NCBI GenBank assembly: GCA_041862375.1
Contig: JBGVTE010000050.1
Span: forward strand, 1 to 64,000
Length of the DNA stretch: 64,000 bases
From: WVZL01 sp041862375
GTDB lineage: Bacteria > Acidobacteriota > Aminicenantia > Aminicenantales > Aminicenantaceae
Reading direction: 5' to 3'
Program-made: the position numbers and the translations under genes
The notes under the pieces: generated by a model
The model's input: only the letters and a program-made list of their open reading frames with translations
Databases searched by the model: none
Told to the model about the DNA's origin: nothing
Shown: positions 17,950 through 27,498 of the stretch, piece by piece
Position numbering within the stretch: position 1 is the stretch's first letter
Layout: each line of letters begins with the position of its first letter

Positions 17950-18654
17950 ATGGAGATTCCAAAAGAGTGTAAAATTCTTTCCATAACTCGTTTTAAAGAA
18001 ATTCCCTATCTTGTTCATGGATTTGGAACAGGAATATGGGAAGAGCATCATTTGAGGAGAAGTAAAGAGTGGAAGAATTTCAGGCTAATTTTTCTCAATC
18101 AGATTCATTCAAATATTATCCATTTTATTGAAAGTGGTCCCCTAAAAAATCTGGATGGAGATGCTATGATAACTTCACTCCCCCATCTCTTACTCATAAT
18201 AAAAACAGCTGATTGTCTTCCTGTTCTTGCTGTCGAGGAGTCGAGAAAAGTAATAGCTGCTATTCACTGTGGATGGAGAGGGACTAAGAAGCGAGTGGCC
18301 CAACACGCCGTTAAAGGAATGGAGAGTCGTTATGGCTGTGTGCCTTCTTCGCTACTCGTTGCCTTGGGTTCCTGTATAGGCCCTGAGTGCTACGAAGTCG
18401 GAAGCAATGTACTAGAGAGTTATGAGGAAGAAGGCCTTTCCCTGGATATTTTCCGGCCTTGCCCGAATAAGAAAGACGTGTATCTCCTTGATTTGAAGGA
18501 AGCAAACATTATTCAACTTCTCAGTCTTGGAGTAAAGAAGGAGAATATTTTTTCTATAGATTTCTGTAGTCACTGCTCGGAAATCATGCCTTCTTTCCGC
18601 CGTGAGGGGAAAATGGCGTCCAGAATGCTGAGCTTCATTGGCATGTCATTTTAA
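17950..18654 (+). CDS. pgeF: Purine nucleoside phosphorylase / peptidoglycan editing factor PgeF (YfiH, DUF152)
   Basis: A 234-residue multicopper-like DUF152 protein. Conserved residues are visible in FLNQIHSN, KTADCLPVLAV and AAIHCGWRGTKKRV, which form the His/Cys metal site, and in ALGSCIGPECYEV and CSHC near the end. YfiH homologues have been assigned roles in removing wrongly incorporated residues from peptidoglycan precursors and in purine nucleoside phosphorolysis. Which applies here cannot be told. Confidence 0.88.
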   Translation: MEIPKECKILSITRFKEIPYLVHGFGTGIWEEHHLRRSKEWKNFRLIFLNQIHSNIIHFIESGPLKNLDGDAMITSLPHLLLIIKTADCLPVLAVEESRKVIAAIHCGWRGTKKRVAQHAVKGMESRYGCVPSSLLVALGSCIGPECYEVGSNVLESYEEEGLSLDIFRPCPNKKDVYLLDLKEANIIQLLSLGVKKENIFSIDFCSHCSEIMPSFRREGKMASRMLSFIGMSF

Positions 18655-18749
18655 GTAAGCCATTCCCCAAGACCTTTTCATCACTGAAGTGGAAGTGCTA
18701 TCTCATTTTAGTTGCTTTTTAAATCTATTTTTTTTATTCTTTATTTCTC

Positions 18750-19634
18750 ATGGCAATATCCGAGATTGAAATTCCAGAACTTCCTCTATATAAAAAGGGA
18801 AAAGTCCGTGATATCTATGACTTAGAAGATAAACTGCTGATTATTGCTACAGACCGCATTTCAGCTTTTGATTATGTTCTTCCCTCCCTCATTCCTGACA
18901 AAGGGAAGGTTTTAACCCAGCTTTCCAAATTTTGGTTCGATTTCACTTCTTTAGTATGCCCTCATCACTTAATCCTGAGTGATACGGATGAATATCCCTC
19001 TTTTCTTCTCAAATACAGAGATGTACTGGAGAAGAGGTCGATGCTGGTAAAAAAGACAAATGTAATCCCTATAGAGTGTGTTGTACGGGGATATCTGGCT
19101 GGCTCTGGGTGGAGAGATTATCAGACTACTGGAAAGATATGCGATGTGAAACTTCCCAAAGGATTGAGAGATTCTGATAAGCTCGATGAGATTATTTTTA
19201 CTCCTTCCACCAAAGCCGAAGAAGGTCATGATGTAAATATTACATTCAAAGAAATGAAGAAGCAGGTAGGAAATGAGCTTGCGCAAAAAATTAAAAGAAT
19301 AAGCATAGAGCTCTATCAAAAAGCATTATTCCACGCTCTCGCCAAGGGAATAATTATTGCTGACACTAAGTTTGAATTTGGCCTTTTGAATGAAAATCTT
19401 CTCCTTGTCGACGAAATCTTTACTCCCGATTCATCTCGTTTCTGGCCCTTGAGCAGCTATTCGCCGGGAAAACCTCAGCCCAGCCTGGATAAGCAATTTG
19501 TGCGCGATTATCTGGAAAGAACAGACTGGGATAAAAAATCGCCGCCGCCTCCTTTACCTGAGAAGATTATCGTACAGACATCCTCAAGATACAAAGAGAT
19601 TTATTCTCTCTTGACAGGAAAGAAAGAGTTATGA
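18750..19634 (+). CDS. purC: Phosphoribosylaminoimidazole-succinocarboxamide synthase
   Basis: A 294-residue SAICAR synthase, purine pathway step 8. YKKGKVRDIYDLEDKLLIIA, TDRISAFDYVLPSLIPDKG, ECVVRGYLAGSGWRDYQ and DTKFEFGL are family motifs. The length matches the eukaryote-like/long bacterial type. The stop overlaps the start of the next gene (ATGA), indicating an operon with the PHP phosphoesterase, cvpA and the Fis-like gene. No other pur gene is nearby. Confidence 0.95.
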   Translation: MAISEIEIPELPLYKKGKVRDIYDLEDKLLIIATDRISAFDYVLPSLIPDKGKVLTQLSKFWFDFTSLVCPHHLILSDTDEYPSFLLKYRDVLEKRSMLVKKTNVIPIECVVRGYLAGSGWRDYQTTGKICDVKLPKGLRDSDKLDEIIFTPSTKAEEGHDVNITFKEMKKQVGNELAQKIKRISIELYQKALFHALAKGIIIADTKFEFGLLNENLLLVDEIFTPDSSRFWPLSSYSPGKPQPSLDKQFVRDYLERTDWDKKSPPPPLPEKIIVQTSSRYKEIYSLLTGKKEL

Positions 19635-20515
19635 TGAAAGGTGAAATCGATCTACACATCCATTCCAACAAAAGCAGTGACGGTGATTTTTCTCCATTCC
19701 ATATTATTCAACTGGCAAAAAAAAAGAAGCTTAGAGCTGTCTCAATTTCTGACCATGACACTGTGGAAGCTTATCCAAAAGCTTTGGAATTTGGCAAAGA
19801 GGCGGGTGTTGAAGTTATACCCAGTATTGAATTAACCACTATTTTCGACAGTCGAGAGTTTCACCTTCTCCTTCCTTTTGTTAACTGGGGAAAAAAGATT
19901 GTTTTTGAAGTCATAAATCGAATCAGGAATAAAAAGGTTGAAGAAGCCAAAGATAGAGTTCAAAAACTTCGAGAACTCGGTTTTGATATTAGCTGGAAAG
20001 AGGTAGTCAATAAGACTAAATCAAGCCCTCCTTTGGGAGTGGTGATTGCTCAGATATTACTGGAAAAAAGCGAGAAAAAGAAAAATCCTGTTCTTGAGAA
20101 GTACTACCACACACAGAACCGAATCTTTGCTCCCTACCATTTTTATCGAGATTATTTTATGGAAGGGAAACCAGCTTCTGTGCCCAGGAGGAACGAAAAC
20201 ATCCTGGATATTCTAAAATTAACTCCTGAAACTGAAGGCATTCCGGTCTTAGCACACCCTGGAGCTTATTTCCAGAGAGTCACTAAAAATGATCTAATCC
20301 TTCTCAAAGAGAAGGGGCTAGAGGGCCTGGAAGTTTATACATCATACCATTCTCCTGAGCAAACAGAGTTCTACAAGGAGATCTCTGAGGAACTCCATCT
20401 GGTTGCCACAGCAGGTTCTGATTTCCATGGAAGTATTAAGCCTCATATTCCTTTTGGTTCGATTAACAGCGGAGATTATTCCATTGTAGAAGCTTTGAGA
20501 AAAAGGAGGAAGTAA
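19631..20515 (+). CDS. PHP-domain phosphoesterase (YciV/RNase AM-like)
   Basis: A 294-residue PHP hydrolase. Metal ligands appear in DLHIHSNKSSDG, SISDHDTVEAY, IPSIELTT, VLAHPGAY and AGSDFHG. The arrangement matches 3',5'-nucleoside bisphosphate phosphatase/RNase AM (YciV). It probably removes phosphate from nucleotide or RNA ends. ATG codons at 19631 and 19634 are both possible; both overlap the purC stop. Confidence 0.85.
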   Translation: MMKGEIDLHIHSNKSSDGDFSPFHIIQLAKKKKLRAVSISDHDTVEAYPKALEFGKEAGVEVIPSIELTTIFDSREFHLLLPFVNWGKKIVFEVINRIRNKKVEEAKDRVQKLRELGFDISWKEVVNKTKSSPPLGVVIAQILLEKSEKKKNPVLEKYYHTQNRIFAPYHFYRDYFMEGKPASVPRRNENILDILKLTPETEGIPVLAHPGAYFQRVTKNDLILLKEKGLEGLEVYTSYHSPEQTEFYKEISEELHLVATAGSDFHGSIKPHIPFGSINSGDYSIVEALRKRRK

Positions 20516-21058
20516 ATGTATAATTGGCTGGATATTGTATTAATCCTCATTTTATGTATCACTTTTATCCTTGGATTGATTAGAGGTTTTGTGAGGCAGA
20601 TAGTCGGAATTATAGTTGTGGTTATTGGTTTGGTGTTAGCGGTTAAATATTATTCTTTTGTTTCCCAAATCTTGTTTCACCTGATATCTCACAGAGTAAT
20701 ATCTAATTTCCTGGGATTTTTATTGATATTTCTAGTAGTGTTGCTGTTAGGAGGGATTATCTCCTCCTTACTTTCTAAACTGGTTAAAAACCATCTTGAA
20801 TCTCTTGATCGTATTTTGGGTGCTGTGCTGGGTATTGCTAAAGGAATTATAATTTGTGTGGTTTTTGTCTTCGCCCTCTTGGTGTTCCCCATCGACAAGA
20901 AGTGTTTGAGAGAGAGTCGGTTAGCTACATATTTCCTCAGTGTATCTCGAGCGATGGTATACTTAATTCCTTATGATCTCGAGGAGAAATTCAGAGAGAA
21001 GTATGAGCAATATAAGGAAATCTGGAATAATGTGAAGGAAGATGGAAAAAAAGTATAA
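20516..21058 (+). CDS. CvpA family membrane protein
   Basis: A 180-residue protein with about four membrane helices. The N-terminus YNWLDIVLILILCITFILGL IRGFVRQ is the CvpA signature (DxxLxxxxxxxxxxG...RGF). CvpA proteins are linked to colicin V secretion, envelope homeostasis and, in some bacteria, purine-gene operons; the precise activity is unknown. The ATG abuts the TAA of the PHP gene. Confidence 0.88.
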   Translation: MYNWLDIVLILILCITFILGLIRGFVRQIVGIIVVVIGLVLAVKYYSFVSQILFHLISHRVISNFLGFLLIFLVVLLLGGIISSLLSKLVKNHLESLDRILGAVLGIAKGIIICVVFVFALLVFPIDKKCLRESRLATYFLSVSRAMVYLIPYDLEEKFREKYEQYKEIWNNVKEDGKKV

Positions 21059-21287
21059 GACTCTCAATCTTCATCAGAGAATGGAAATTTTAATAGATGA
21101 GATGATAGAGAAAGAATTACATCTTAAGGATGTATTGCGAGAATTCGAGAAGATATATTTACAGACTGCCTCGAAAAAATACAATGGAAATAAGACCAGA
21201 ATGGCAAAAGCTCTGGGAGTCCATCGAAATACCCTTCACAACCGAGCCAAGAAATTGAAAATCGCCAAGAAAATTAGAACCAAGTAA
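21042..21287 (+). CDS. Fis-type helix-turn-helix regulator
   Basis: An 81-residue protein overlapping the cvpA 3' end by 17 bp. The C-terminal half, KKYNGNKTRMAKALGVHRNT LHNRAKKL, is the Fis/NtrC-type DNA-binding helix-turn-helix (HTH_8). The N-terminal half is helical and charged, likely for dimerisation. It resembles the free-standing DNA-binding domain of sigma54 activators rather than E. coli Fis. Confidence 0.82.
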   Translation: MEKKYKTLNLHQRMEILIDEMIEKELHLKDVLREFEKIYLQTASKKYNGNKTRMAKALGVHRNTLHNRAKKLKIAKKIRTK

Positions 21288-21291
21288 AAAT

Positions 21292-21316
21292 TAGCACTTT
21301 CATTTAAAAAGTGCTA
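21292..21316 (+). terminator. Hairpin after the purC operon
   Basis: TAGCACTTT (21292-21300) pairs with AAAGTGCTA (21308-21316), with a 7-nt loop. It begins 4 nt after the Fis-like stop. There is no long T run, so it may be a weak terminator or a 3' stabilising hairpin. Confidence 0.5.
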
Positions 21317-21685
21317 TTAAATCTGTGCTTAGGGCCCCTGTTAAGTCATTTAAAAATCTAAACGTAGCGCTTATCTTTTTGTCATTTAAAATTAAATCCT
21401 AACGGACAGCCAAAAGCTCGCCTCCTCTTCAAGTTCTGACGTAAACATTTATCCTCAATGTCTGGGAAAGCGCTTCAGTCGTTTCCCTTTCGACTGGTCT
21501 GAATTCTTCCAGTTGATCACTGCTTTTTTCTTGATTATTAGTAGTTTGGTAACTTTAGTGAGTCAAGAGATCTGGGCTCTTTTTTAAGGTTATTTGCTCA
21601 GATTTTTATCTCCGCCACTTTTTTTTAGGTTTCAAAGCTAATTCTATTGGCAGAAGAACGATAGGGCAGAGAGTGCAGCTTGAAG
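21317..21685. other. Intergenic, no definite gene
   Basis: About 370 bp between the purC operon and the convergent pilus-type gene. A minus-strand frame at about 21432-21557 ends LSQTLRINVYVRT but is only 41 codons between stops and has no start. It could be coding debris. No RNA gene was seen. Confidence 0.4.
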
Positions 21686-22810
21686 TCACATTCCATGCCA
21701 GGAGATGACATTAAAAGTATTGCCTACTCCCTTGATCATTTCATAATTGACCAAGGCTTCATCATAATGAAGTTGCACACTCGAGCTTAACTTGACTTCA
21801 TTGCCAATGATGGCACCATTCATCTGGGTATAGGATCCAATATCAACTGTGGCCGAGGGAGTATATATGGCAGCGTAAAAATGGGTTCCATTCTTAATAT
21901 CAACATCCGTGCATGTCTCTGTTCCGATAAAAAGCAGCCTGGTTGGGTCATGGGTTTGGTTGACAATGGCTCCACCTTTTTGTTTCAAATAGGTTCCAAG
22001 GTATATCTTTGCGCGCGCATCTTGCTTGACTATGAAGAAGCCGCCTGTTTCTATATCGAATCCCCCCGTTACATAAATGGTCACATCCGATGGGACGATT
22101 AAGGAGGCATTTTTATCAATAAAAATCGATGAATAAACGCCACTTTCTTTGATTCTAAAACTACTGTTTTTATCCAAATACAATACACCTCGATCGGGCA
22201 AATCTGATGGAGGGATTGCACTGGGCATTTCCTTAAACCCGGACAAGGTTTGTTTGAACCCGTTCAGAGTCGCGAAGGGGTCGACATATATGACGGTTTC
22301 CGGATCGCTCTCAGGCCCTGAGTAGGCATTGCCGTCGACTTGAGAATCCCCAAGAATTTGAATCATATATTGCATCAAAGAATTTGTACCTATGTGCGCA
22401 TTCGCAAATTTATTTTCGCCTCCATAAGAACTCAGTCTTGAATCATAGCTGTCCACAAGGCAGTAGCTATGCACTTTGACTAATGTGTTTGCGAAAACGG
22501 CATGATCAAAGGGGCATAGTCCTTCCCCTTCACCATGCTCATAAATAATCCGAACGGCACGAATCAATGTGCTGCTTTCCCAACCAGCCACTCTTCCCTT
22601 AGACTCAATGGTTGAGATGCTGTTCACAGGGTCTATGATACTTATCTCGATGTCCCCGATCACATTCCCCTCTGAACTCTTAAAGTCGGAGATGGCTAGC
22701 GTCCGAAGTGTGTCGTCTCCCTCCCAGGTTGAGACATCTCCATACCTTAACTCCCAGATGCCTCTCTCTGCCCCGGCTTCGGCCAGACCGAGAGCCTTTA
22801 GAGACTTCAA
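21686..22810 (-). pseudogene. PilX-like pilus-assembly protein lacking its N-terminus
   Basis: The preserved part reads SLKALGLAEAGAERGIWELR YG, the segment that normally follows the first membrane helix of PilX/pseudopilin-like proteins (AAEAGLERAIWEL). A secreted beta-helix-like region follows (TIYVTGGFDIETGG, TPSATVDIGSYTQMNGAIIG N). The prepilin leader and hydrophobic helix are missing. The frame is open to 22891 without ATG or GTG and runs into the groES promoter; TTG 22810 is the only near-standard start. It is most likely a truncated, non-functional gene, although a leaderless product cannot be excluded. Confidence 0.7.
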
Positions 22811-22873
22811 GGATCTTTCAATGCTCCTTAATTGCGCGGAGGCTGAGAAAAGTATGGGTGTTGCTTTATCCTC

Positions 22874-22902
22874 TTGACAAAGGGGGTAATTTTAATTATA
22901 AT
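22874..22902 (+). promoter_or_regulatory. Consensus sigma70 promoter of groESL
   Basis: TTGACA (22874-22879), 17-bp spacer and TATAAT (22897-22902) match consensus at every position. The CIRCE operator lies at the expected transcription start. Confidence 0.92.
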
Positions 22903-22910
22903 TTTTTTTG

Positions 22911-22937
22911 TTAGCACTCTCGTACTGAGATTGCTAA
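22911..22937 (+). promoter_or_regulatory. CIRCE operator (HrcA binding site)
   Basis: TTAGCACTC-N9-GATTGCTAA matches the CIRCE consensus TTAGCACTC-N9-GAGTGCTAA with one mismatch in the right arm. It overlaps the predicted +1 of groESL. Heat-shock control by the HrcA repressor is therefore expected; hrcA itself is not in the window. Confidence 0.9.
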
Positions 22938-22971
22938 AAATCCCAAAATCACTTTTATTAAGGAGGATTAG

Positions 22972-23259
22972 ATGAAGGTGACACCTTTATACGACAGAGT
23001 TCTTCTGAAGAGACTGGAAGAACAGGAAGTAAAGAAAGGAGGGATAATCATCCCTGACACAGCTAAGGAAAAACCTCAAGAAGCAGAGGTAATAGAAGTA
23101 GGGAAAGGTAAAGTTTTAGAAGGTGGAAAGATTGCCCCTCTTGAAGTTAAGAAAGGTGATAAAGTCCTTATCGGAAAATTTTCAGGAACTGAGATAATGA
23201 TCGACGATATAGAGCATGTCATTGTTCGAGAAGAAGAAATTTTGGCTAAGATCACCTAA
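22972..23259 (+). CDS. groES: Co-chaperonin GroES
   Basis: A 95-residue lid of the GroEL chamber. KVTPLYDRVLLKRLEEQEVK KGGIIIPDTAKEKPQ contains the mobile loop, followed by GDKVLIGKFSGTEI. AGGAGG lies 7 nt before the ATG. It is transcribed with groEL, 21 bp downstream, under the CIRCE-controlled promoter. Confidence 0.97.
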   Translation: MKVTPLYDRVLLKRLEEQEVKKGGIIIPDTAKEKPQEAEVIEVGKGKVLEGGKIAPLEVKKGDKVLIGKFSGTEIMIDDIEHVIVREEEILAKIT

Positions 23260-23280
23260 TTTTGCTAAAAAGGAGGAAAC

Positions 23281-24897
23281 ATGGCAAAACAAATAACACT
23301 TGGTGAAAATGCCAGACAGTCCCTTTTAAAGGGAGTAAACGCATTAAGTAATTTGGTAAAAGAGACATTGGGTCCAAGGGGAAAGAATGTCGTCTTAGAA
23401 AAGAAGTTTGGATCGCCCACCAGCACCAAAGATGGTGTAACAGTAGCTAAAGAAGTTGAGCTCAAAGAACCCCTTGAAAATATGGGAGCCCAGCTTGTTA
23501 AAGAAGTTGCATCAAAGACTTCAGATGTAGCAGGAGACGGGACAACCACTGCAACAGTTCTTGCCCAAAGCATCTACTCTGGAGGTCTAAAGTATGTTAC
23601 TGCTGGTGCAAATCCCACTTTAATCAAGAAGGGAATCGACGAAGCAGTAGATACAGTTGTCAAAGAACTGAAGAAATTAAGCCGTGAAGTAAGCGGCGAA
23701 ATGATTGCCCAGGTAGGAGCCATATCTGCTAACAATGATGAGTCAATTGGCAAAATTATTGCAGAAGCTATGGATAAAGTTGGCAAAGACGGAGTTATCA
23801 CTGTAGAAGAGGCTAAAGGGCTGGAAACAACTATGGATATTGTGGAAGGAATGCAGTTTGACCGAGGTTATCTTTCTCCCTATTTTATCACAGATCCAGA
23901 CCGGATGGAGTGTGTATTGGAGAATCCATTAATACTCCTCCACGAGAAAAAAATCAGCAACCTGAGAGAACTGCTTCCCCTTCTCGAGAACGTGGCTAAG
24001 ATGGGAAAACCTCTGTTGGTGATTGCTGAAGAAGTTGAGGGTGAGGCTCTTGCTACTCTGGTTGTCAACAAGCTTAAAGGAACTTTTAATTGTGCTTCTG
24101 TCAAGGCACCCGGATTCGGTGACAGGCGTAAAGCCATGCTTGAGGATATAGCTATCCTGACAGGAGGCAAGGTTATTACTGAAGATATCGGTGTTAAGCT
24201 TGAAAATGTTGGAGTTGATTGGCTTGGTGAGGCAAATAAAGTTGTTATAGACAAAGATAACACCACTATTGTCGAAGGCAAAGGCAAATCAGATGATGTC
24301 CAGGCCAGGATAAAACAGGTAAGAACTCAGATTGATGAGACAACTTCAGATTATGACAGAGAGAAATTGCAGGAAAGGCTGGCTAAGATGGTAGGAGGTG
24401 TTGCCCTGATTAAAGTAGGAGCTGCAACTGAAACTGAGCTTAAAGAGAAGAAAGCACGGGTTGAAGATGCAATGCACGCCACCAAGGCTGCAGTGGAAGA
24501 AGGAATTGTTCCCGGTGGAGGTGTGGCCCTCTTGAGATGTCAGAAAGCTCTTGACGCGCTAAAGATGGATGGCGATATGGAGATCGGGAAGAATATTATA
24601 AAGAGAGCAGTGGAAGAGCCGCTCCGTCAGATTGCTGATAATGCAGGACATGAGGGGTCTATCGTAGTTGAAAAAATTAAAGAAATGGAGCAGGATTTTG
24701 GGTTTAATGCTATTACAGAGAATTATGAGGATTTAGTTAAAGCTGGAGTTCTCGATCCAACCAAAGTTGTTCGCATCGCTCTTCAGAATGCCTCAAGTAT
24801 CGCAGGATTGCTTCTCACAACAGAGGGATTGGTCTCTGAGATACCTGAAGAGGAAAAAGGACCAAAGTACCCACCGCCAACACCTGATATGTACTAA
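23281..24897 (+). CDS. groEL: Chaperonin GroEL
   Basis: A 538-residue cytosolic chaperonin subunit. The ATP-binding motif AGDGTTTATVLAQ, the equatorial GANPTLIKKGID and APGFGDRRKAMLEDIA are conserved. The C-terminus ends KGPKYPPPTPDMY instead of the Gly-Gly-Met repeat tail seen in many GroELs, so the tail projecting into the chamber is short and proline-rich. A Shine-Dalgarno AAGGAGG is 6 nt upstream. A strong terminator follows. Confidence 0.97.
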   Translation: MAKQITLGENARQSLLKGVNALSNLVKETLGPRGKNVVLEKKFGSPTSTKDGVTVAKEVELKEPLENMGAQLVKEVASKTSDVAGDGTTTATVLAQSIYSGGLKYVTAGANPTLIKKGIDEAVDTVVKELKKLSREVSGEMIAQVGAISANNDESIGKIIAEAMDKVGKDGVITVEEAKGLETTMDIVEGMQFDRGYLSPYFITDPDRMECVLENPLILLHEKKISNLRELLPLLENVAKMGKPLLVIAEEVEGEALATLVVNKLKGTFNCASVKAPGFGDRRKAMLEDIAILTGGKVITEDIGVKLENVGVDWLGEANKVVIDKDNTTIVEGKGKSDDVQARIKQVRTQIDETTSDYDREKLQERLAKMVGGVALIKVGAATETELKEKKARVEDAMHATKAAVEEGIVPGGGVALLRCQKALDALKMDGDMEIGKNIIKRAVEEPLRQIADNAGHEGSIVVEKIKEMEQDFGFNAITENYEDLVKAGVLDPTKVVRIALQNASSIAGLLLTTEGLVSEIPEEEKGPKYPPPTPDMY

Positions 24898-24915
24898 TTC
24901 TTAAACTCAAGCCAG

Positions 24916-24960
24916 AAGGGCCCTGGGTATTTAAGATGGCTCAGGGCCTTTCTTTTTTTT
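24916..24960 (+). terminator. Rho-independent terminator of groESL
   Basis: AAGGGCCCTGGGTA and TGGCTCAGGGCCTT form a GC-rich stem with a short AT loop, followed by CTTTTTTTT. It starts 19 bp after the groEL stop. Confidence 0.88.
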
Positions 24961-24988
24961 GTCCCCCTTATGTGCTATATTTAACAGC

Positions 24989-27379
24989 GTGCTCAAATTT
25001 TTTGACCGCTACGTCATTAAAGAAATTACCCCCCCATTTTTTGTAGGCCTCCTTATCTTTACTTTTGTCCTCTTGATGAACCAAATTCTTGTTCTTGCTG
25101 AACTTCTCATAACAAAAGGAGTGGGCTTTGTTGCTGCCTCTAAGGTTTTTCTCTATCTTATGCCCGCTATCCTTGCCTTTACCATACCTATGGCTGTGCT
25201 GATGGGAATCCTGGCTGGCTTGAGCCGCCTGTCGTCTGATTCAGAGGTCGTGGCATTCAAAACATTAGGAATCAGTTACAAAAGACTTCTTCGACCTGTG
25301 CTCATTTTTTCTCTGGGAGGATGGCTCTTTACCTCATTTTTAACTCTTTATCTTGCGCCTCAGTCAAACTACAGGTGGGTTCAAACCATTGCTGAATCAG
25401 TGCTGGCAAAGGTAAAGCTTAAGATTAATCCACGGGAATTTAATGAATCTATCCCTAGCATTGTTATTTTTATCCAGGATATTACTCACGAACAAAAATG
25501 GAAAAATATCTTTATTCATTTCTCTGATCCTCCGGAAGAACCAAGGAATATCTTGGCCAATGAAGGGAAGCTGAACCTCTACCCTGAGATTAAAAGAGCT
25601 ACTATCGAGCTTTTTAACGGTTCTATTCATTCTTATCTTCGGGACGATCCAGAAAAATACAGGGTTACCTCTTTTAAAGAACTTGAAGAAGAACTCAATG
25701 TAGAAAACCTATTTTACTCTATTGCAAGGACAAAGGGAGTGAGAGATAAGGATATCAAGGAATTATTCAAAGAAATAAAATCCATAAGACAAAATGTGGG
25801 AGAGCTTGAAAGAGAAAAAGCTCGATTGCTCCAGGAAAGAATTAGCGAAAGAGACTCTCGAATGCTTGAAGTAGCCAATGCTCTCCGGCAGGGGAAAAAA
25901 GATTATGTCTCTCATTGGGTAGAAATTCATAAGAAATTTGCATTTCCTTTTGTCTGTCTGATTTTTGGTTTTTTGGGCCTTCCTTTAGGGGCAACCACAA
26001 AAAAAGGAGGGAGAACCAGCGGGTTCACCATCAGTATAGGGATAATTTTAATTTACTATGTGTTGATTACCGCGGGAGAAAAAATGGCCATGGACGGTAA
26101 AATTTCTCCCTTTCTTGGGATATGGGGAGGGAATATTATTCTCTTCGTTGCCGCTTGTTATCTTTTTGTCAAATCTTTAAAAGAATCATCTCTTTTTTTC
26201 AATATTTCTCGGATTTTTAAAAGAAAGAAAAAAAAACATTTCACTCCCAAAAAGAAACGTCGTTCATTAAACTGGCCTCGTCTTTCCCTGCGTTTTCCTA
26301 ACATTCTGGATCGCTATATCATAAGGAAATATTTAACCATTTTTTTTCTCGGTTTTATCGGGCTCATACTCATTTCTATAATCGTCACCTTTTTTGAGAG
26401 GATCGACAATATCTATGCACATGATAAATCTATTGCCCTTCTCCTCGAGTACATTCGCTACAATCTTCCTGAGTTTATTTACTATATTCTACCTGTAACA
26501 GCTTTAACCTCAACACTATTGGCTTTGGGTCTTTTGACTAAATTCAATGAGATAACTGCAATGAAGGCATGTGGTGTCAGTGTCTACAGAATTATCGTAC
26601 CCATTATCCTTCTCTCAGTAATAGTCAGCCTTTTTTCTTTTTATGTTCAAGAACATGTGCTTCCCTACGCCAACAGAAAAAGGGAAGAAATCTGGAATAA
26701 AATTAATGATATACCCCCTCGTAGCTACAGCTACTTGGATCGCCGCTGGGTACTGAACAGGAAGAAAGACAGGATTTACCATTATAATTATTTTGATCCT
26801 GAGGGAGCAGTCTTTAATCACCTTTCGATTTTTGATATCGACCTTTCTTCTTGGTCACTCAAGAGAAGACTGTATTCTGAAAAGGGTTATTTAAGAGGTA
26901 ATAGTCTTTTTCTAGAAAACTGCTGGTCTCGAGACTTTCATGAAAGGATACCGGGGAGATACACAGGAAAAAAGGAAATGAATATCTCTCAGGTTGAAGA
27001 TAAAAGTTTTTTTTTAAAAGAGTGGAAAGAGCCCGAGCAGATGAGCTACAGGGAACTGAGGCAATACATAAAGGAGATTGAGGAGAGCGGTTTTGAAACG
27101 GTTAAATTCAAAGTGGATTTACACTATAAAATTTCATTCCCCTTTGTGAGCCTCATCATGACTATCTTAGGCATTCCCTTTGCTTTTTCAATGGGAAAAA
27201 GGGGAACTCTGGTCGGGATTGGATTGAGTTTGGTGATCGCGATGTTATATTGGGGAGCTGTCGGAGTTTTTAAGCAACTCGGCATTATTAATTTTTTGAC
27301 GCCTTTCTTAGCTGCTTGGGGACCAAACCTCATTTTTTGTCTGATAGGCGGGTATTTACTTTTTTCTCTGAAAACATAA
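24989..27379 (+). CDS. LptF-LptG fusion, LPS export permease
   Basis: One uninterrupted frame encodes two YjgP/YjgQ permeases. The first begins LKFFDRYVIKEITPPFFVGL and has the usual six-helix organisation with MLEV...HKKFAFPFVCLIFGFLGLP LG. A basic linker near residues 410-430 (KRKKKKHFTPKKKRR) leads to the second, starting LDRYIIRKYLTIFFLGFIGL and containing LHYKISFPFVSLIMTILGIP FAF. GTG 24989 is preferred to TTG 24959 because it matches the LptF start; no clear Shine-Dalgarno is present. LptF and LptG normally come from two adjacent genes; here they would fold as one polypeptide of about 796 residues working with LptB (9155-9904). Confidence 0.88.
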   Translation: MLKFFDRYVIKEITPPFFVGLLIFTFVLLMNQILVLAELLITKGVGFVAASKVFLYLMPAILAFTIPMAVLMGILAGLSRLSSDSEVVAFKTLGISYKRLLRPVLIFSLGGWLFTSFLTLYLAPQSNYRWVQTIAESVLAKVKLKINPREFNESIPSIVIFIQDITHEQKWKNIFIHFSDPPEEPRNILANEGKLNLYPEIKRATIELFNGSIHSYLRDDPEKYRVTSFKELEEELNVENLFYSIARTKGVRDKDIKELFKEIKSIRQNVGELEREKARLLQERISERDSRMLEVANALRQGKKDYVSHWVEIHKKFAFPFVCLIFGFLGLPLGATTKKGGRTSGFTISIGIILIYYVLITAGEKMAMDGKISPFLGIWGGNIILFVAACYLFVKSLKESSLFFNISRIFKRKKKKHFTPKKKRRSLNWPRLSLRFPNILDRYIIRKYLTIFFLGFIGLILISIIVTFFERIDNIYAHDKSIALLLEYIRYNLPEFIYYILPVTALTSTLLALGLLTKFNEITAMKACGVSVYRIIVPIILLSVIVSLFSFYVQEHVLPYANRKREEIWNKINDIPPRSYSYLDRRWVLNRKKDRIYHYNYFDPEGAVFNHLSIFDIDLSSWSLKRRLYSEKGYLRGNSLFLENCWSRDFHERIPGRYTGKKEMNISQVEDKSFFLKEWKEPEQMSYRELRQYIKEIEESGFETVKFKVDLHYKISFPFVSLIMTILGIPFAFSMGKRGTLVGIGLSLVIAMLYWGAVGVFKQLGIINFLTPFLAAWGPNLIFCLIGGYLLFSLKT

Positions 27380-27498
27380 GAATCTCCACTTATCTGGCTC
27401 TTTTTGTATATAGTCTACGTCTTGTTCTTTTAGTGCAGAAACACGAGAGGGGCGGGACAGACCAAAGAAAGGGGAAATATAAAAGAAGAAAGGGAGAG

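Noticed and set aside
21432..21557. Possible coding remnant ending LSQTLRINVYVRT
   Set aside because: Only 41 codons between stops, no start and no recognised family; noted under the intergenic entry only.
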